Source of the DNA: Treponema sp.
GTDB taxonomy: Bacteria > Spirochaetota > Spirochaetia > Treponematales > Breznakiellaceae
Assembly (NCBI GenBank): GCA_031268975.1
Contig: JAIRWM010000160.1
Span: 1-56,159 of the forward strand
Direction of reading: 5' to 3'
DNA: 56,159 nucleotides
The translations under genes were made by a program, and so were the position numbers. The notes beneath the pieces are model-generated. The model saw only the letters and a program-made list of their open reading frames with translations, searched no databases and was not told where the DNA came from. Below, piece by piece: positions 39,723-49,215 of this stretch; the stretch's first letter is position 1; each line of letters opens with the position of its first letter.

Positions 39723-40511
39723 ATGGAAAAGGATATTGCCTGTATCCGCGGAAAGGGCGCGTTCATTATCGATATGGACGGGGTTATTTACCACGGCAAC
39801 CAGCTTCTGAAAGGAGCGCTGGAGTTCGTGCAGTGGATGGAAAAAAACAACAAGGCGTTTCTTTTTCTTACCAATTCCAGCGAAAGAAGCCCGCTTGAAC
39901 TTTCGCAAAAACTTTCCCGGCTGGGCATAGAAGTTGATCCTGAACATTTTTATACCAGCGCCCTGGCCACGGCGGCTTTTCTTGCCACCCAGTGTCCGGG
40001 CGGCTCGGTCTACGCCATCGGGGAGCCGGGGCTTATTCAGGCCCTTTACGATCAGGGGTTTACGATGAACAACGTAAATCCCGACTACGTGGTTGTGGGG
40101 GAAGGCCGCAGCTATAATCTTGAGTCCCTTGAACGGGCGGTACGGCTGGTAACGGAAGGCTCGCGGCTTATCGGAACAAATCCCGACTTGAGCGGCCCGG
40201 TCGAAGGCGGCGTTATTGTTCCCGCCTGCGGGGCTCTTGTCGCGCCCATAGAAATGGCCGCGGGGAAAAAAGCGTATTTTGTCGGAAAGCCGAATCCGCT
40301 GATGATGCGTCATGGCCTGCGGCGGCTGGACGCCAAACGGGAGAACACGGCGATTATCGGCGACCGCATGGATACCGACATACAGGCCGGCGTAGAGTCG
40401 GAAATAGAAACGATACTGGTTCTTTCCGGGGTTACCCGGCCCGCGGATATCCACCGTTTTCCGTACCGGCCCCGGCATGTTCTTGAAGGTGTTTTTGAGA
40501 TTCCCGAATAA
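39723..40511 (+). CDS. HAD-IIA family sugar phosphatase (NagD-like)
   Basis: A 262-residue HAD hydrolase with a C2 cap. Motif I IIDMDGVIYHG carries nucleophile Asp17 and Asp19; motif II is FLFLTNSSERSP; the lysine lies in VGKPNPLMM; motif IV is IIGDRMDTDIQAG. This pattern and length match NagD/AraL-type phosphatases acting on nucleotides or sugar phosphates. I start it at ATG 39723 because a promoter lies just upstream and the homologous region begins there; the frame could extend 30 codons into repeat DNA. Its stop overlaps the hydF start by 1 nt (TAATG). Confidence 0.9.
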   Translation: MEKDIACIRGKGAFIIDMDGVIYHGNQLLKGALEFVQWMEKNNKAFLFLTNSSERSPLELSQKLSRLGIEVDPEHFYTSALATAAFLATQCPGGSVYAIGEPGLIQALYDQGFTMNNVNPDYVVVGEGRSYNLESLERAVRLVTEGSRLIGTNPDLSGPVEGGVIVPACGALVAPIEMAAGKKAYFVGKPNPLMMRHGLRRLDAKRENTAIIGDRMDTDIQAGVESEIETILVLSGVTRPADIHRFPYRPRHVLEGVFEIPE

Positions 40512-41749
40512 TGGGCATGAACGACACGCCTCTGGCGGACAGGATCCACATCGGTTTTTTCGGACGGCGCAACGCGGGCAAGTCGAGTCTTGTTAACGCC
40601 GTCACCGGGCAGGATCTTGTTATTGTTTCGGACGTTAAGGGAACCACGACGGATCCTGTTTCAAAATCAATGGAACTGCTGCCGCTCGGCCCGGTCCTTG
40701 TTATCGACACCCCCGGCATCGACGACTCAGGCGATCTCGGCGGGCTGCGGGTGCGGAAGGCAAAACAGGTTCTTAACAAAACCGACATCGCCGTTCTTGT
40801 GACCGACGCCCGCGACAAAGCGTTAAGCGGGGAGGAACGGGATCTCCTTTCCGCGTTCAAGGCAAAAGGGATCCCCTGTGTTATAGCCTGGAACAAATGC
40901 GATCTTCTTAATGAAGAAGACGCGGCCGAATCCCCGAGGGGCCCCGCCGATTCCTCCCGGAAAGAAATTTTTGTGTCGGCAAAAACCGGCGGCAACATTT
41001 CCGGACTAAAGGAATGTATCGCGGCGCTTTCGAAAACCGAAGAACCAAAATTGCGGATTGTCGCCGACCTTATCCGTCCGGGGGATTTTGTGGTGCTTGT
41101 TACGCCCATCGACAAGGCGGCCCCAAAGGGAAGGTTGATCCTCCCCCAGCAGCAAACCATACGGGACGTGCTGGAAGCCGACGCGGCGGCGATTGTCGTA
41201 AAAGAGTTCGAACTGAGGGAAACCCTGGAACAGCTTGGAAAAAAACCGTCCCTGGTTATTACCGACAGCCAGGTCTTCGCGAAAGTTTCCGCCGACACTC
41301 CGCCGGACATTCCCCTTACGTCGTTCTCCATTCTTTTTGCCCGGTTTAAGGGTTTTTTACTCCCCGCCGTGCGGGGCGTAAAAACCCTCGACAGTATAGC
41401 CCGCGGCGACAGGATCCTTATCTGCGAAGGCTGCACCCACCACCGTCAATGCGACGATATCGGCACGGTAAAACTTCCCCGCTGGATAAAGCAATACACA
41501 GGCGAAGCGGCGGAGTTCGCCTTTAGCTCAGGCGGCGAATTTCCCGGCGACCTTTCCCCCTACAGGCTCGTCCTCCATTGCGGCGCGTGTATGCTGGGCG
41601 GACGGGAAACGCGGTACCGCCAGGAATGCGCCGCGGATCAGGGCGTGCCGTTTACAAATTACGGAATTGCCATCGCCTTTATGCAGGGCATACTCCGAAG
41701 AAGCCTTGAGGTCTTTCCCCATATACTTGAGGAGCTGGGCGATCAATGA
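40511..41749 (+). CDS. hydF: [FeFe]-hydrogenase maturation GTPase HydF
   Basis: A 412-residue scaffold protein that assembles and transfers the 2Fe subcluster of [FeFe] hydrogenase. The GTPase domain has G1 GRRNAGKSS (18-26), G3 DTPG (66-69) and G4 NKCD (128-131). The C-terminal iron-sulfur site has C308-T-H310 and HCGAC (356-360), the HydF signature. It implies that the organism makes [FeFe] hydrogenase; hydE, hydG and hydA are not in the window. It is coupled to the HAD gene upstream (TAATG) and the aspartase-like gene downstream (ATGA overlap). Confidence 0.95.
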   Translation: MGMNDTPLADRIHIGFFGRRNAGKSSLVNAVTGQDLVIVSDVKGTTTDPVSKSMELLPLGPVLVIDTPGIDDSGDLGGLRVRKAKQVLNKTDIAVLVTDARDKALSGEERDLLSAFKAKGIPCVIAWNKCDLLNEEDAAESPRGPADSSRKEIFVSAKTGGNISGLKECIAALSKTEEPKLRIVADLIRPGDFVVLVTPIDKAAPKGRLILPQQQTIRDVLEADAAAIVVKEFELRETLEQLGKKPSLVITDSQVFAKVSADTPPDIPLTSFSILFARFKGFLLPAVRGVKTLDSIARGDRILICEGCTHHRQCDDIGTVKLPRWIKQYTGEAAEFAFSSGGEFPGDLSPYRLVLHCGACMLGGRETRYRQECAADQGVPFTNYGIAIAFMQGILRRSLEVFPHILEELGDQ

Positions 41750-43236
41750 CGGACGGCAAAGGCGGCGGTGCGCGCGGGGCGCGCGGGGCGCATAACGAAA
41801 GCGGGGAAACGCGTGTTGAAAAAGACGGCATCGGAGAGATGGTCCTTCCCGGAGACGCCCTTTACGGGCTGGAATCGGCCAGGGCGCGGGAGAATTTTTC
41901 ACTTGATTACCGCCCGGTAAACATGCGCCTTGTGTACGCCATGGTAAAGATAAAAAAGGCCGCCGCGATTACATTCGGCAAAGCCGCGGGCGCGTCCGCC
42001 GATAACGGCGAGGCGGAAAAATTCCGGGCCATAGCCGGGGCCTGCGACAGGATACTCACCTCCCCGCCGGCCGGGCTTTCGGAAGTCTTTATTACCGACG
42101 CGCTTCAGGGCGGGGCGGGAACGTCGGTCCACATGAACGTCAACGAAGCGCTCGCGAATATTGCCCTGGATATACTGGGGAAAAAACCCGGCTGCTATGA
42201 CGTGGTTCATCCGCTTAACGACGTAAACCGCTTTCAGTCAACAAACGATGTTTATCCCACAGCTTTGCGGATCGCCGCCATTGAAGCGCTCCGGGAACTT
42301 GCGGAAGAATGCGCGAAGTTTCAGGAAGTCTTGCAGAAAAAAGAAACCGAATACGGCGATATCGCCAAACTCGGCCGGACAGAGCTTATGGACGCGGTGC
42401 CGGTTACCCTTGGCGGGGAATTCGGAGCGTACGCCCAGGCCGCCGCCCGGGACAGGTGGAGGCTGTACAAGGTGGAGGAACGGCTCCGCCAGATAAACCT
42501 CGGCGGCGCGGCGGCAGGGCTCGCGGAGGCCGAAGGCGGAAAGGAAGACGTTCACGAAAGACGGCAATACCGTTTCGGGGTTATCGAGGAACTGCGGACA
42601 ATTACCGGCATAGGGCTTGCCGCGGCGGAGTATCCGATGGATCTTACCCAGAACAACGATGTCTTTGTGGAAGTGTCCGGCCTGCTCAAAGCCCTTGCCG
42701 TCAATCTGTCGAAAATCGCCGGGGACATCCGCCTGATGAATTCCGGCCCCCGCGGCGGCCTTGGCGAGATACGGCTCGCCCCGCTCCAGAAGGGCAGCAC
42801 CATAATGGCCGGTAAGGTAAACCCGGTTATTCCGGAAATGGTCATACAGGCAGGCATTAAGGTCATGGCAAACGACAGCGCAATCAGCATAGCGGCCTCC
42901 CGGGGAGAATTCGAGCTTAACGCGTTTTCTCCCCTCATCGCCGATTCGCTGCTTGAAAGCATTTCGCTGCTCCGCCGGACCTGTTTCCTTTTCCGCGTAA
43001 AATGCCTGGAACGCCTGACGCCGGACAGGGAACGCTGCGCCGAACTTCTTGACGCTTCCTGGGCGTTCGCCGCTTCGTTTGTGCCGGCGCTGGGCTACGA
43101 AACAGTAAGCCGGATCATCGCGGAGCACCAAAACAACCAGGAAGGAAACCGCCAGGCCGCGCGGCCGGCGGACGGGACGGCGGAAAAAATACGGCGCGCC
43201 CTGGAAGAAGCGGCCGTCCGGGCCGGCAATGGCTGA
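41746..43236 (+). CDS. aspA: Aspartate ammonia-lyase-like protein (aspartase/fumarase superfamily)
   Basis: A 496-residue lyase. The superfamily signature GSTIMAGKVNP (350-360) includes catalytic Ser351; QSTNDVYPTALR (164-174) and VPVTLGGEFGAYA (218-230) are further active-site segments. In the GRT-x-LMDAVPVT loop, Glu213 replaces the Gln of most aspartases and the His of fumarases, so the substrate needs testing. A Gly/Arg-rich extension of about 22 residues precedes the usual start (TRVEKDGIGEMVLPGDALYG). It would release ammonia from aspartate. Its start overlaps hydF by 4 nt, suggesting it supports hydrogenase maturation, possibly as a nitrogen source for the bridging dithiolate ligand; this link is inference. 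Confidence 0.87.
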   Translation: MTDGKGGGARGARGAHNESGETRVEKDGIGEMVLPGDALYGLESARARENFSLDYRPVNMRLVYAMVKIKKAAAITFGKAAGASADNGEAEKFRAIAGACDRILTSPPAGLSEVFITDALQGGAGTSVHMNVNEALANIALDILGKKPGCYDVVHPLNDVNRFQSTNDVYPTALRIAAIEALRELAEECAKFQEVLQKKETEYGDIAKLGRTELMDAVPVTLGGEFGAYAQAAARDRWRLYKVEERLRQINLGGAAAGLAEAEGGKEDVHERRQYRFGVIEELRTITGIGLAAAEYPMDLTQNNDVFVEVSGLLKALAVNLSKIAGDIRLMNSGPRGGLGEIRLAPLQKGSTIMAGKVNPVIPEMVIQAGIKVMANDSAISIAASRGEFELNAFSPLIADSLLESISLLRRTCFLFRVKCLERLTPDRERCAELLDASWAFAASFVPALGYETVSRIIAEHQNNQEGNRQAARPADGTAEKIRRALEEAAVRAGNG

Positions 43237-43291
43237 GACAAAAAAGGCGTTTTGCCGGAATGGGAAGGCGCCCGTTATTCGAAAGTCCGGT

Positions 43292-43846
43292 TTAATACCC
43301 CGTCGATCCCATTCGGACTTCTATTTCTTCTTCGGAAATTTTCCGTATTTCAACCGGCGTTTTAAAGTATACGCCTATACCCTTGACAAGTCCTATGTAA
43401 AAGTCGATCATCCTCCGCCTCGACTTATAGTGGATGCGAAGGATGTTTTTATCAATGTGTTCCACGTCAAAACGGGGCGGATGGGCGGCCTCTGTGCCGC
43501 TGGGAGAATCCGCGGTAACCTCTGAATGTATTGAATCAAGCTTCGTCAAAAAATCTTCGGCGCTCTTAATCTGCGCGTAATATTTCGGATACTCCCGGGG
43601 AGCGTATTCACATATCCAATATTCCCCAAACGCGTCGGCGGCCTGTTCTTTTGTGATATCCAGAACAATACAAAGATTTTTTACCATTTCGCCAAATTTT
43701 ACGTCCGAAAAATCAAAACCGTTAAAATACTGCATGTACGTTCTATTGTCCGATAAGCCGGACGCGCTTAAAATCTTGTCCAGCTTCTCCCTGCCGAACT
43801 TCTTCGTTATGAGTTCTATAAGACACAAAAAAATCGGAGCTCGCAT
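43292..43846 (-). CDS. Stand-alone H-NOX haem nitric-oxide/oxygen-binding protein
   Basis: A 184-residue H-NOX domain with no output domain. The proximal haem ligand is His107 (KLDSIHSEV), followed by the PPRF segment (123-126) and the haem-propionate-binding YxSxR motif Tyr140-Ser142-Arg144 (HYKSRRRMIDFYIGL). Phe149 aligns with the distal-pocket Tyr140 that stabilises O2 in Thermoanaerobacter H-NOX, so this protein should prefer NO over O2. The N-terminus (FLCLIELITKKFGREKLDKIL) and the FGEYW helix fit the family. AAGGGGG precedes the ATG and a near-consensus promoter lies upstream. The usual H-NOX partner (kinase, cyclase or MCP) is not adjacent. Confidence 0.82.
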   Translation of the reverse strand: MRAPIFLCLIELITKKFGREKLDKILSASGLSDNRTYMQYFNGFDFSDVKFGEMVKNLCIVLDITKEQAADAFGEYWICEYAPREYPKYYAQIKSAEDFLTKLDSIHSEVTADSPSGTEAAHPPRFDVEHIDKNILRIHYKSRRRMIDFYIGLVKGIGVYFKTPVEIRKISEEEIEVRMGSTGY

Positions 43847-43870
43847 TCAGAACATCCCCCTTGCTGTGCC

Positions 43871-43899
43871 ATTCTACGGCAGCAAGGATTCTGTGTCAA
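43871..43899 (-). promoter_or_regulatory. Near-consensus sigma-70 promoter of the H-NOX gene
   Basis: On the minus strand a perfect -35 TTGACA (43894-43899) and -10 TAGAAT (43871-43876, 5 of 6) are separated by exactly 17 nt, with the ATG about 24 nt after the -10. It lies between the hisG stop and the H-NOX start, so H-NOX can be expressed apart from hisG. Confidence 0.75.
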
Positions 43900-43927
43900 C
43901 GCAGCTTTCTGCCGATTCATCGCGCCT

Positions 43928-44791
43928 TCAGGGGACAACTTTACGGAGGCCGTATTCAACAATATCTGACGCGCCGAGTTTTTTTAAGCGGGGAATAAGA
44001 TCGGGTACTTCGCTTTTTTTGACGGCGATTTTCACCGCGTAGCCGCTTTCGCCGTGCAGGGGTGCCACGGTGGGGCTCCGCATTGCGGGCAGTTTTTCCC
44101 GGCTTGAGGCGATGGCGTCAAACCTGTCTCTGGGGAAATTCATTTCCAGCATAACCCGGCTCCGGCCTTCAAGCACGGCTTTGAACAGCATGGCAAGTTC
44201 TTCAATGCGGCTTCTTTTTTCGCCGTCCGCCATCGCCCCGCGGGAAGCGACAAAACGGGTGGAAGATTCCAGAATCGTGGCGACAATTTTAAGGCCGTTG
44301 TCCTTCAGGGTTTGGCCGGAAGAAGTATTGTCGATGATCATGTCGGCATCGTCGGGCGGGAAAACTTCCGTCGCGCCGTATGTACGCAGTATCCGGTATT
44401 CGCGGCCTTGTTCGCGTAGCCACGCTCCGGCAAGGTTTACATATTCGGTGGCAACTACAATGTTTTTTTTACGCAGCTCCGCCTCGTCTGTTTCGGCGGG
44501 AACGGCGGCGACAATGCTCACCCTGTCAAAGCCAAGGTCCAGTATTTCTTCCACATCGGCGCCGCTTTCCCTAATCCAGTCGATCCCGGTGAAGCCCACA
44601 TCGTGGCTGCCCAGTTCGAGAAGCTCCCCCACATTCTGGGGCTTCATGATTTTCGCGTCAAGCCAGTGGGCGGCAATGACCGGCCTGTATGTTCTGTCGG
44701 CAAGGCTTACCGGAAAACCCGCGTCGGCGAACAGGGCCTCTATGTTTCCGAATATGCGCCCTTTTGGGATAAGCACCCGAAGCTTTTTCAT
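43928..44791 (-). CDS. hisG: ATP phosphoribosyltransferase, long form
   Basis: A 287-residue HisG, the first enzyme of histidine biosynthesis (ATP plus PRPP). The N-terminal catalytic lobes show LRVLIPKGRIFGNIEALFADAGF and the DADMIIDNTSSGQTLKDNGLKI PRPP loop. The C-terminal 75 residues (VMLEMNFPRDRFDAIASSREKLPAMRSPTVAPL and later) are the regulatory ACT-like domain of the long form, so a HisZ partner is not needed. It starts 10 bp after the rpoC stop on the same strand, without a clear ribosome site, and may be transcribed by read-through from the RNA polymerase operon. No other his gene is in the window. Confidence 0.94.
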   Translation of the reverse strand: MKKLRVLIPKGRIFGNIEALFADAGFPVSLADRTYRPVIAAHWLDAKIMKPQNVGELLELGSHDVGFTGIDWIRESGADVEEILDLGFDRVSIVAAVPAETDEAELRKKNIVVATEYVNLAGAWLREQGREYRILRTYGATEVFPPDDADMIIDNTSSGQTLKDNGLKIVATILESSTRFVASRGAMADGEKRSRIEELAMLFKAVLEGRSRVMLEMNFPRDRFDAIASSREKLPAMRSPTVAPLHGESGYAVKIAVKKSEVPDLIPRLKKLGASDIVEYGLRKVVP

Positions 44792-44800
44792 GTAAAAAAG

Positions 44801-47800
44801 CTATTCCTCTGATTCAACGGTTTCTTCTTCCCCGCCCTCACCGTTAAGCTCGGCTGCAACGGCTTCCGTCTTCCGCCGCTCCAGTATTTCGTTCATCTGC
44901 TGATCCAAATCCTGGCTTTCTTCGTCGAACAGTTTGACTGCCCGGTAACGTTTCATGCCGGTGCCCGCGGGGATGGGGTGCCCTATGATAATGTTTTCCT
45001 TGAGGCCGCGCAGGGCGTCGGTTGAACCGGCAATGGCCGCGTTTGTCAAAACCCTGGTGGTTTCCTGGAAGCTTGCCGCCGAAAGGAACGAGTCGATGTT
45101 AAGCGACGCTTTGGTGATCGACTGAAGCATGGGCCGGGCAACCGCGGGCTGTCCGCCTTCCGCGATTACCCTGCTGTTTTCAGCGTGGAACCGGTACTTG
45201 TCGACCATTTGTCCGTAAATAAATTTCGTATCGCCGACCAAAGCGATCTCGACCTTTCTCATCATCTGGCGGATAATCACGCCGATATGTTTATCGTTTA
45301 TCGTAACGCCCTGAAGCCGGTACACCTGCTGGATTTCGTCCATCAGATAACGCTGAAGCGTTGACTCGCCCTTAATGTGGAGTATATCGTGCGGATTGGT
45401 GGGGCCCACACAGAGGGATTCCCCCGCTTCCACAGAATCTCCGTCACGGATCAAAAGACGCTTTGTCATGGGTATAAGGTGCTTGTATTCCTTGCCGAAT
45501 GAATCCTGGATAACCACAACCCGTTTGCCTTTGACAATGGACCTGAAATAAACCGTCCCGGAAACCTGCGCGAGTACCGCCGGGTTTTTCGGTTTCCGCG
45601 CCTCGAAAAGTTCTGAAACACGTGGAAGGCCCGACGTAATATCCGAAACCTTCGCGCTTTCCTTGAGCGTTTTAGCGATGGTTCTTCCGGCAATAATTTT
45701 TTCCCCTTCGTCAACCTGCATGTACGCACCGCCGGGAAGAAAGTAGGAAGCGATTTCATTTCCGTCGGCGTCTGCCAGGCAGATACGGGGCTGCTTGTTT
45801 TCCAGCTGGAACTCGGTTATCCGTTTTTCGGTTTTGCCGGTCTGCTCGTCAATTTCTTCCTTAAGGGTTGTCCCCGGAATGATATCGGCGTATTTAACAA
45901 TACCGCCTGTTTCGGCGATGATGGGGTCGGAGAACGGGTCGAACGAAGCGAGGGTTTTTTCCGCCTCAACCACGTCTCCGGCCTTTACGGCAATTTCAGA
46001 ACCGTTGCGAATATCAAGCTTTTGATCCTGGCCGATAAGGTACAGTGTTTTTGTTTTTGTCCGGCCCGCTCCTTCCAGAATCATGGCGTAGGCGATCTCG
46101 GTAGAAAGAATTTCCTTGCTGCCGTGTTTGATAACGGGATCGCCCCGGATAACCCGTTTTCCGTCTTCCACCAAAAGCTCGTCTTTTGAGTCGAGCTTGT
46201 GTTCTTTCATAACCCGGTTGACAACAGCGTATCCCTTGCGGGTAAACAGCCATTTTCCGTCGGCAAGCTCCACGTGGGATCCCGATATTTCGCGGACATA
46301 GACCGGGTATTTAAGGAATATCCGGTTATCCTCGCTTACTTTTGTCGCGACACCGCCGGTATGAAAGGTTCTCATGGTAAGCTGGGTGCCCGGCTGGCCG
46401 ATTGACTGGGCCGCGATGGTTCCGACCGCCTCCCCTATGTCCACTACATGGTTCGTGGCGAGGTTTCTTCCGTAACAGCGGCGGCAGACGCCGTGTTTTG
46501 CCTCACAGGTAAGAACGGTACGAATGCGGACAGATTCAATGCCGGCATCCTCGATTAAGTCGGCAATCTCCCTGGTAATTTCTTCGTTTACGTCGATGAT
46601 AAGCTCACCGGTAATGGGATGTTTGACCCGTTCAAGCGTATAACGTCCTTCAATGCGGTCGCTTAAAGATTCCTGGACTTCTTCGCCGTTTTTCAGGGCT
46701 GAATACGAAATGCCGTTTATCGTACCGCAGTCATCTTCGTTCACCACCACGTCCTGGGCAATATCCACAAGGCGCCGGGTAAGATAACCGGCCTCTGCGG
46801 TTTTAAGCGCCGTATCGGCAAGACCCTTACGGGCGCTGTTGGTGGAAATAAAGAATTCAATAACGGAAAGCCCTTCTTTAAAGTTCGCCTGTACGGGAAG
46901 CTCAATAATATCGCCGGAGGGTTTGGCCATAAGACCGCGCATGGCGGCAAGCTGCCGTATCTGGTTGCGGCTTCCCCGCGCGCCGGAATTGGCCATCATG
47001 TAAATCGAGTTAAACCCGTCGCGGTCTTTTTCCAGAGTTGTCATCATAATGTTGGTCAAATCTTCGTTTGTTTTGTTCCATACTTCAACGATCCTGTTAA
47101 ACCGTTCTTCCTGGGTTATAAGGCCCTTTCTGTGCTGCCCCTGAATTTCCTCAACCTTTCTGTTTGCTTCTTCGATCATCGCGGGCTTTTCTTTCGGAAC
47201 AACAATGTCGTCAATACCTATTGTCGCGCCGAAAACTGTCGCGTATTTGTAGCCGGTCGACTTTATCACATCAAGCATGCGCACCGTTGTCCATGAACCC
47301 TTTTCGTTAAAGGTATGTTCAATAAGCGCCCGGAGCTCTTTATCCTTTAGCTCATAATTAACAAAAGGAATTTCCGGAGGCATGTCTTCATTAAACACAA
47401 GCCGTCCCGCGGTGGTTTCGATAAGCAGACCTCTTGTCAGGTTTGATGTTTTCCCCACTTTCTCCCACACCGGGGTTTTGGGCGCTTTGACCTTGATCAA
47501 CGCTTCCCAATCCAGCGATCCGGATTCCACCGCCATAATAACTTCTTCCACAGAAGAAAATACCGGCAGCTTGTCCCCGCTTTTGCCGAGGCCCGGACGT
47601 TTCGCGTTCGGCTTGATACGGGTAAGAAAGTTTATCCCAAGCACCATATCCTGGGACGGGAATACAATGGTTTTTCCGTTTGCCGGATTAAGCAGGTTTT
47701 TCGCGCTCAGCATGAGCGTCCAGCATTCCATTTGGGCGGCCTGGGTAAGGGGCACATGAACGGCCATTTGATCGCCGTCAAAGTCTGCGTTAAACGCGTG

Positions 47801-49129
47801 ACACACCAGTGGATGCAGCTTGATGGCTTTCCCCTCAACAAGTACCGGCTCAAAAGCCTGGATACCCAGCCTGTGCAGGGTAGGCGCCCGGTTAAGCAGC
47901 ACCGGATGTTCCTTGACAACATCGTCAAGAATGGCAAAAACTTCCGGGGTTTCCGCCTCCACCAGCAGTTTCGCTTTTTTAATATTGTACACAACGTCTT
48001 TATCAACGAGCTTCTTCATAATAAACGGCTTGAAAAGCTCAAGAGCCATTTTTGTGGGAAGTCCGCACTGCCACATTTTAAGATCCGGCCCAACGGTAAT
48101 AACGCTGCGCCCGGAATAGTCAACCCGCTTTCCCAGCAGATTCTGGCGGAATCGGCCCTGCTTGCCTTTAAGCATATCGCTGATCGATTTAAGCGGCCGG
48201 TTGGACGCGCCCTTTACCACCCGCTTTTTCTTGGAATTGTCACACAGAGCGTCCACCGCTTCCTGCAGCATGCGCTTTTCGTTGCGTATAATGATGTCGG
48301 GGGCATTAAGGGTCTGGAGCCGTTTAAGCCGGTTGTTGCGGTTAATTACCCTGCGGTACAGGTCGTTAAGGTCGCTGGTGGCAAACCTGCCCCCGTCAAG
48401 CTGCACCATCGGCCGCAGTTCCGGGGGGATAACGGGAATAACATCGAGGATCATCCATTCGGGCTTGTTATCGGAATTGCGGAAATTTTCGACAATTTCA
48501 ATGCGCTTGAGGAGCCTTTTATCGCTTTTCGCGCCCTTTTCTATCATCCGTACCCTGAGCTCCGCGGCCATTTCGTCAAGGTTGATATTTTCAAGCAGGG
48601 TCCGCACCGCTTCGGCGCCCATGCCTGCGGTGAACGCCCCGCCGTAACGTTCCTGGGCTTCGTAATATTCTTCTTCCGTCAAAAGCTGGTTCTTTTTCAG
48701 GTCTGTATCGCCTGAATCTATTACCACATATTTTTCGTAATATAAAACGGAGCGGAGCGCCGCGAGGGACATGTCAAGCAGAAGGCCCATGCGGCTGGGA
48801 ACCGAACGGTAGTACCAGATATGGGAAACCGGAGCGGCAAGCTCAACATGGCCCATGCGTTCACGCCGTACCTTGAAATGGGTAACCTCAACGCCGCAGC
48901 GGTCACAGATAACGCCCTTGTAACGGATCGACTTGAACTTTCCGCAATAACATTCCCATTCCTTGGTCGTACCAAAAATACGCTCGCAGAAAAGGCCGTC
49001 TTTTTCCGGACGCAGCGTTCTGTAGTTGATTGTCTCTGGTTTTTTTACCTCGCCGTAAGACCACGCGCGGATCATCTCCGGCGAGGCGAGCTTTATCATA
49101 ATCGAGTCAAAATCCTGAATGTCCCTCAT
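44801..49129 (-). CDS. rpoC: RNA polymerase beta-prime subunit
   Basis: A 1442-residue RpoC. The N-terminal zinc site is Cys60, Cys62, Cys75 and Cys78; the catalytic Mg-binding NADFDGD is at 447-453; the second zinc site ([16 protein letters not shown]) and the trigger-loop/bridge-helix regions ([22 protein letters not shown]) are intact. The length fits bacteria without large lineage inserts. The acidic tail ([13 protein letters not shown]) is dispensable-looking. It follows rpoB by 86 bp. In many spirochaetes rpsL, rpsG and fusA come next; here hisG follows instead. Confidence 0.98.
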   Translation of the reverse strand: MRDIQDFDSIMIKLASPEMIRAWSYGEVKKPETINYRTLRPEKDGLFCERIFGTTKEWECYCGKFKSIRYKGVICDRCGVEVTHFKVRRERMGHVELAAPVSHIWYYRSVPSRMGLLLDMSLAALRSVLYYEKYVVIDSGDTDLKKNQLLTEEEYYEAQERYGGAFTAGMGAEAVRTLLENINLDEMAAELRVRMIEKGAKSDKRLLKRIEIVENFRNSDNKPEWMILDVIPVIPPELRPMVQLDGGRFATSDLNDLYRRVINRNNRLKRLQTLNAPDIIIRNEKRMLQEAVDALCDNSKKKRVVKGASNRPLKSISDMLKGKQGRFRQNLLGKRVDYSGRSVITVGPDLKMWQCGLPTKMALELFKPFIMKKLVDKDVVYNIKKAKLLVEAETPEVFAILDDVVKEHPVLLNRAPTLHRLGIQAFEPVLVEGKAIKLHPLVCHAFNADFDGDQMAVHVPLTQAAQMECWTLMLSAKNLLNPANGKTIVFPSQDMVLGINFLTRIKPNAKRPGLGKSGDKLPVFSSVEEVIMAVESGSLDWEALIKVKAPKTPVWEKVGKTSNLTRGLLIETTAGRLVFNEDMPPEIPFVNYELKDKELRALIEHTFNEKGSWTTVRMLDVIKSTGYKYATVFGATIGIDDIVVPKEKPAMIEEANRKVEEIQGQHRKGLITQEERFNRIVEVWNKTNEDLTNIMMTTLEKDRDGFNSIYMMANSGARGSRNQIRQLAAMRGLMAKPSGDIIELPVQANFKEGLSVIEFFISTNSARKGLADTALKTAEAGYLTRRLVDIAQDVVVNEDDCGTINGISYSALKNGEEVQESLSDRIEGRYTLERVKHPITGELIIDVNEEITREIADLIEDAGIESVRIRTVLTCEAKHGVCRRCYGRNLATNHVVDIGEAVGTIAAQSIGQPGTQLTMRTFHTGGVATKVSEDNRIFLKYPVYVREISGSHVELADGKWLFTRKGYAVVNRVMKEHKLDSKDELLVEDGKRVIRGDPVIKHGSKEILSTEIAYAMILEGAGRTKTKTLYLIGQDQKLDIRNGSEIAVKAGDVVEAEKTLASFDPFSDPIIAETGGIVKYADIIPGTTLKEEIDEQTGKTEKRITEFQLENKQPRICLADADGNEIASYFLPGGAYMQVDEGEKIIAGRTIAKTLKESAKVSDITSGLPRVSELFEARKPKNPAVLAQVSGTVYFRSIVKGKRVVVIQDSFGKEYKHLIPMTKRLLIRDGDSVEAGESLCVGPTNPHDILHIKGESTLQRYLMDEIQQVYRLQGVTINDKHIGVIIRQMMRKVEIALVGDTKFIYGQMVDKYRFHAENSRVIAEGGQPAVARPMLQSITKASLNIDSFLSAASFQETTRVLTNAAIAGSTDALRGLKENIIIGHPIPAGTGMKRYRAVKLFDEESQDLDQQMNEILERRKTEAVAAELNGEGGEEETVESEE

Positions 49130-49215
49130 TAATATCCCCCGTTTAGGCCGCGGCCTGCGATCTCAAGTTCCATAAGCCGCCGATTGGTATGGTACGCAGC
49201 ATCTCCCACCCCGCT

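Noticed and set aside
39357-40478. A 373-residue minus-strand frame
   Set aside because: It is mostly antisense to the HAD-IIA gene, continuing through the 21-bp array and repeat copy B, with no start signal or recognisable domain.
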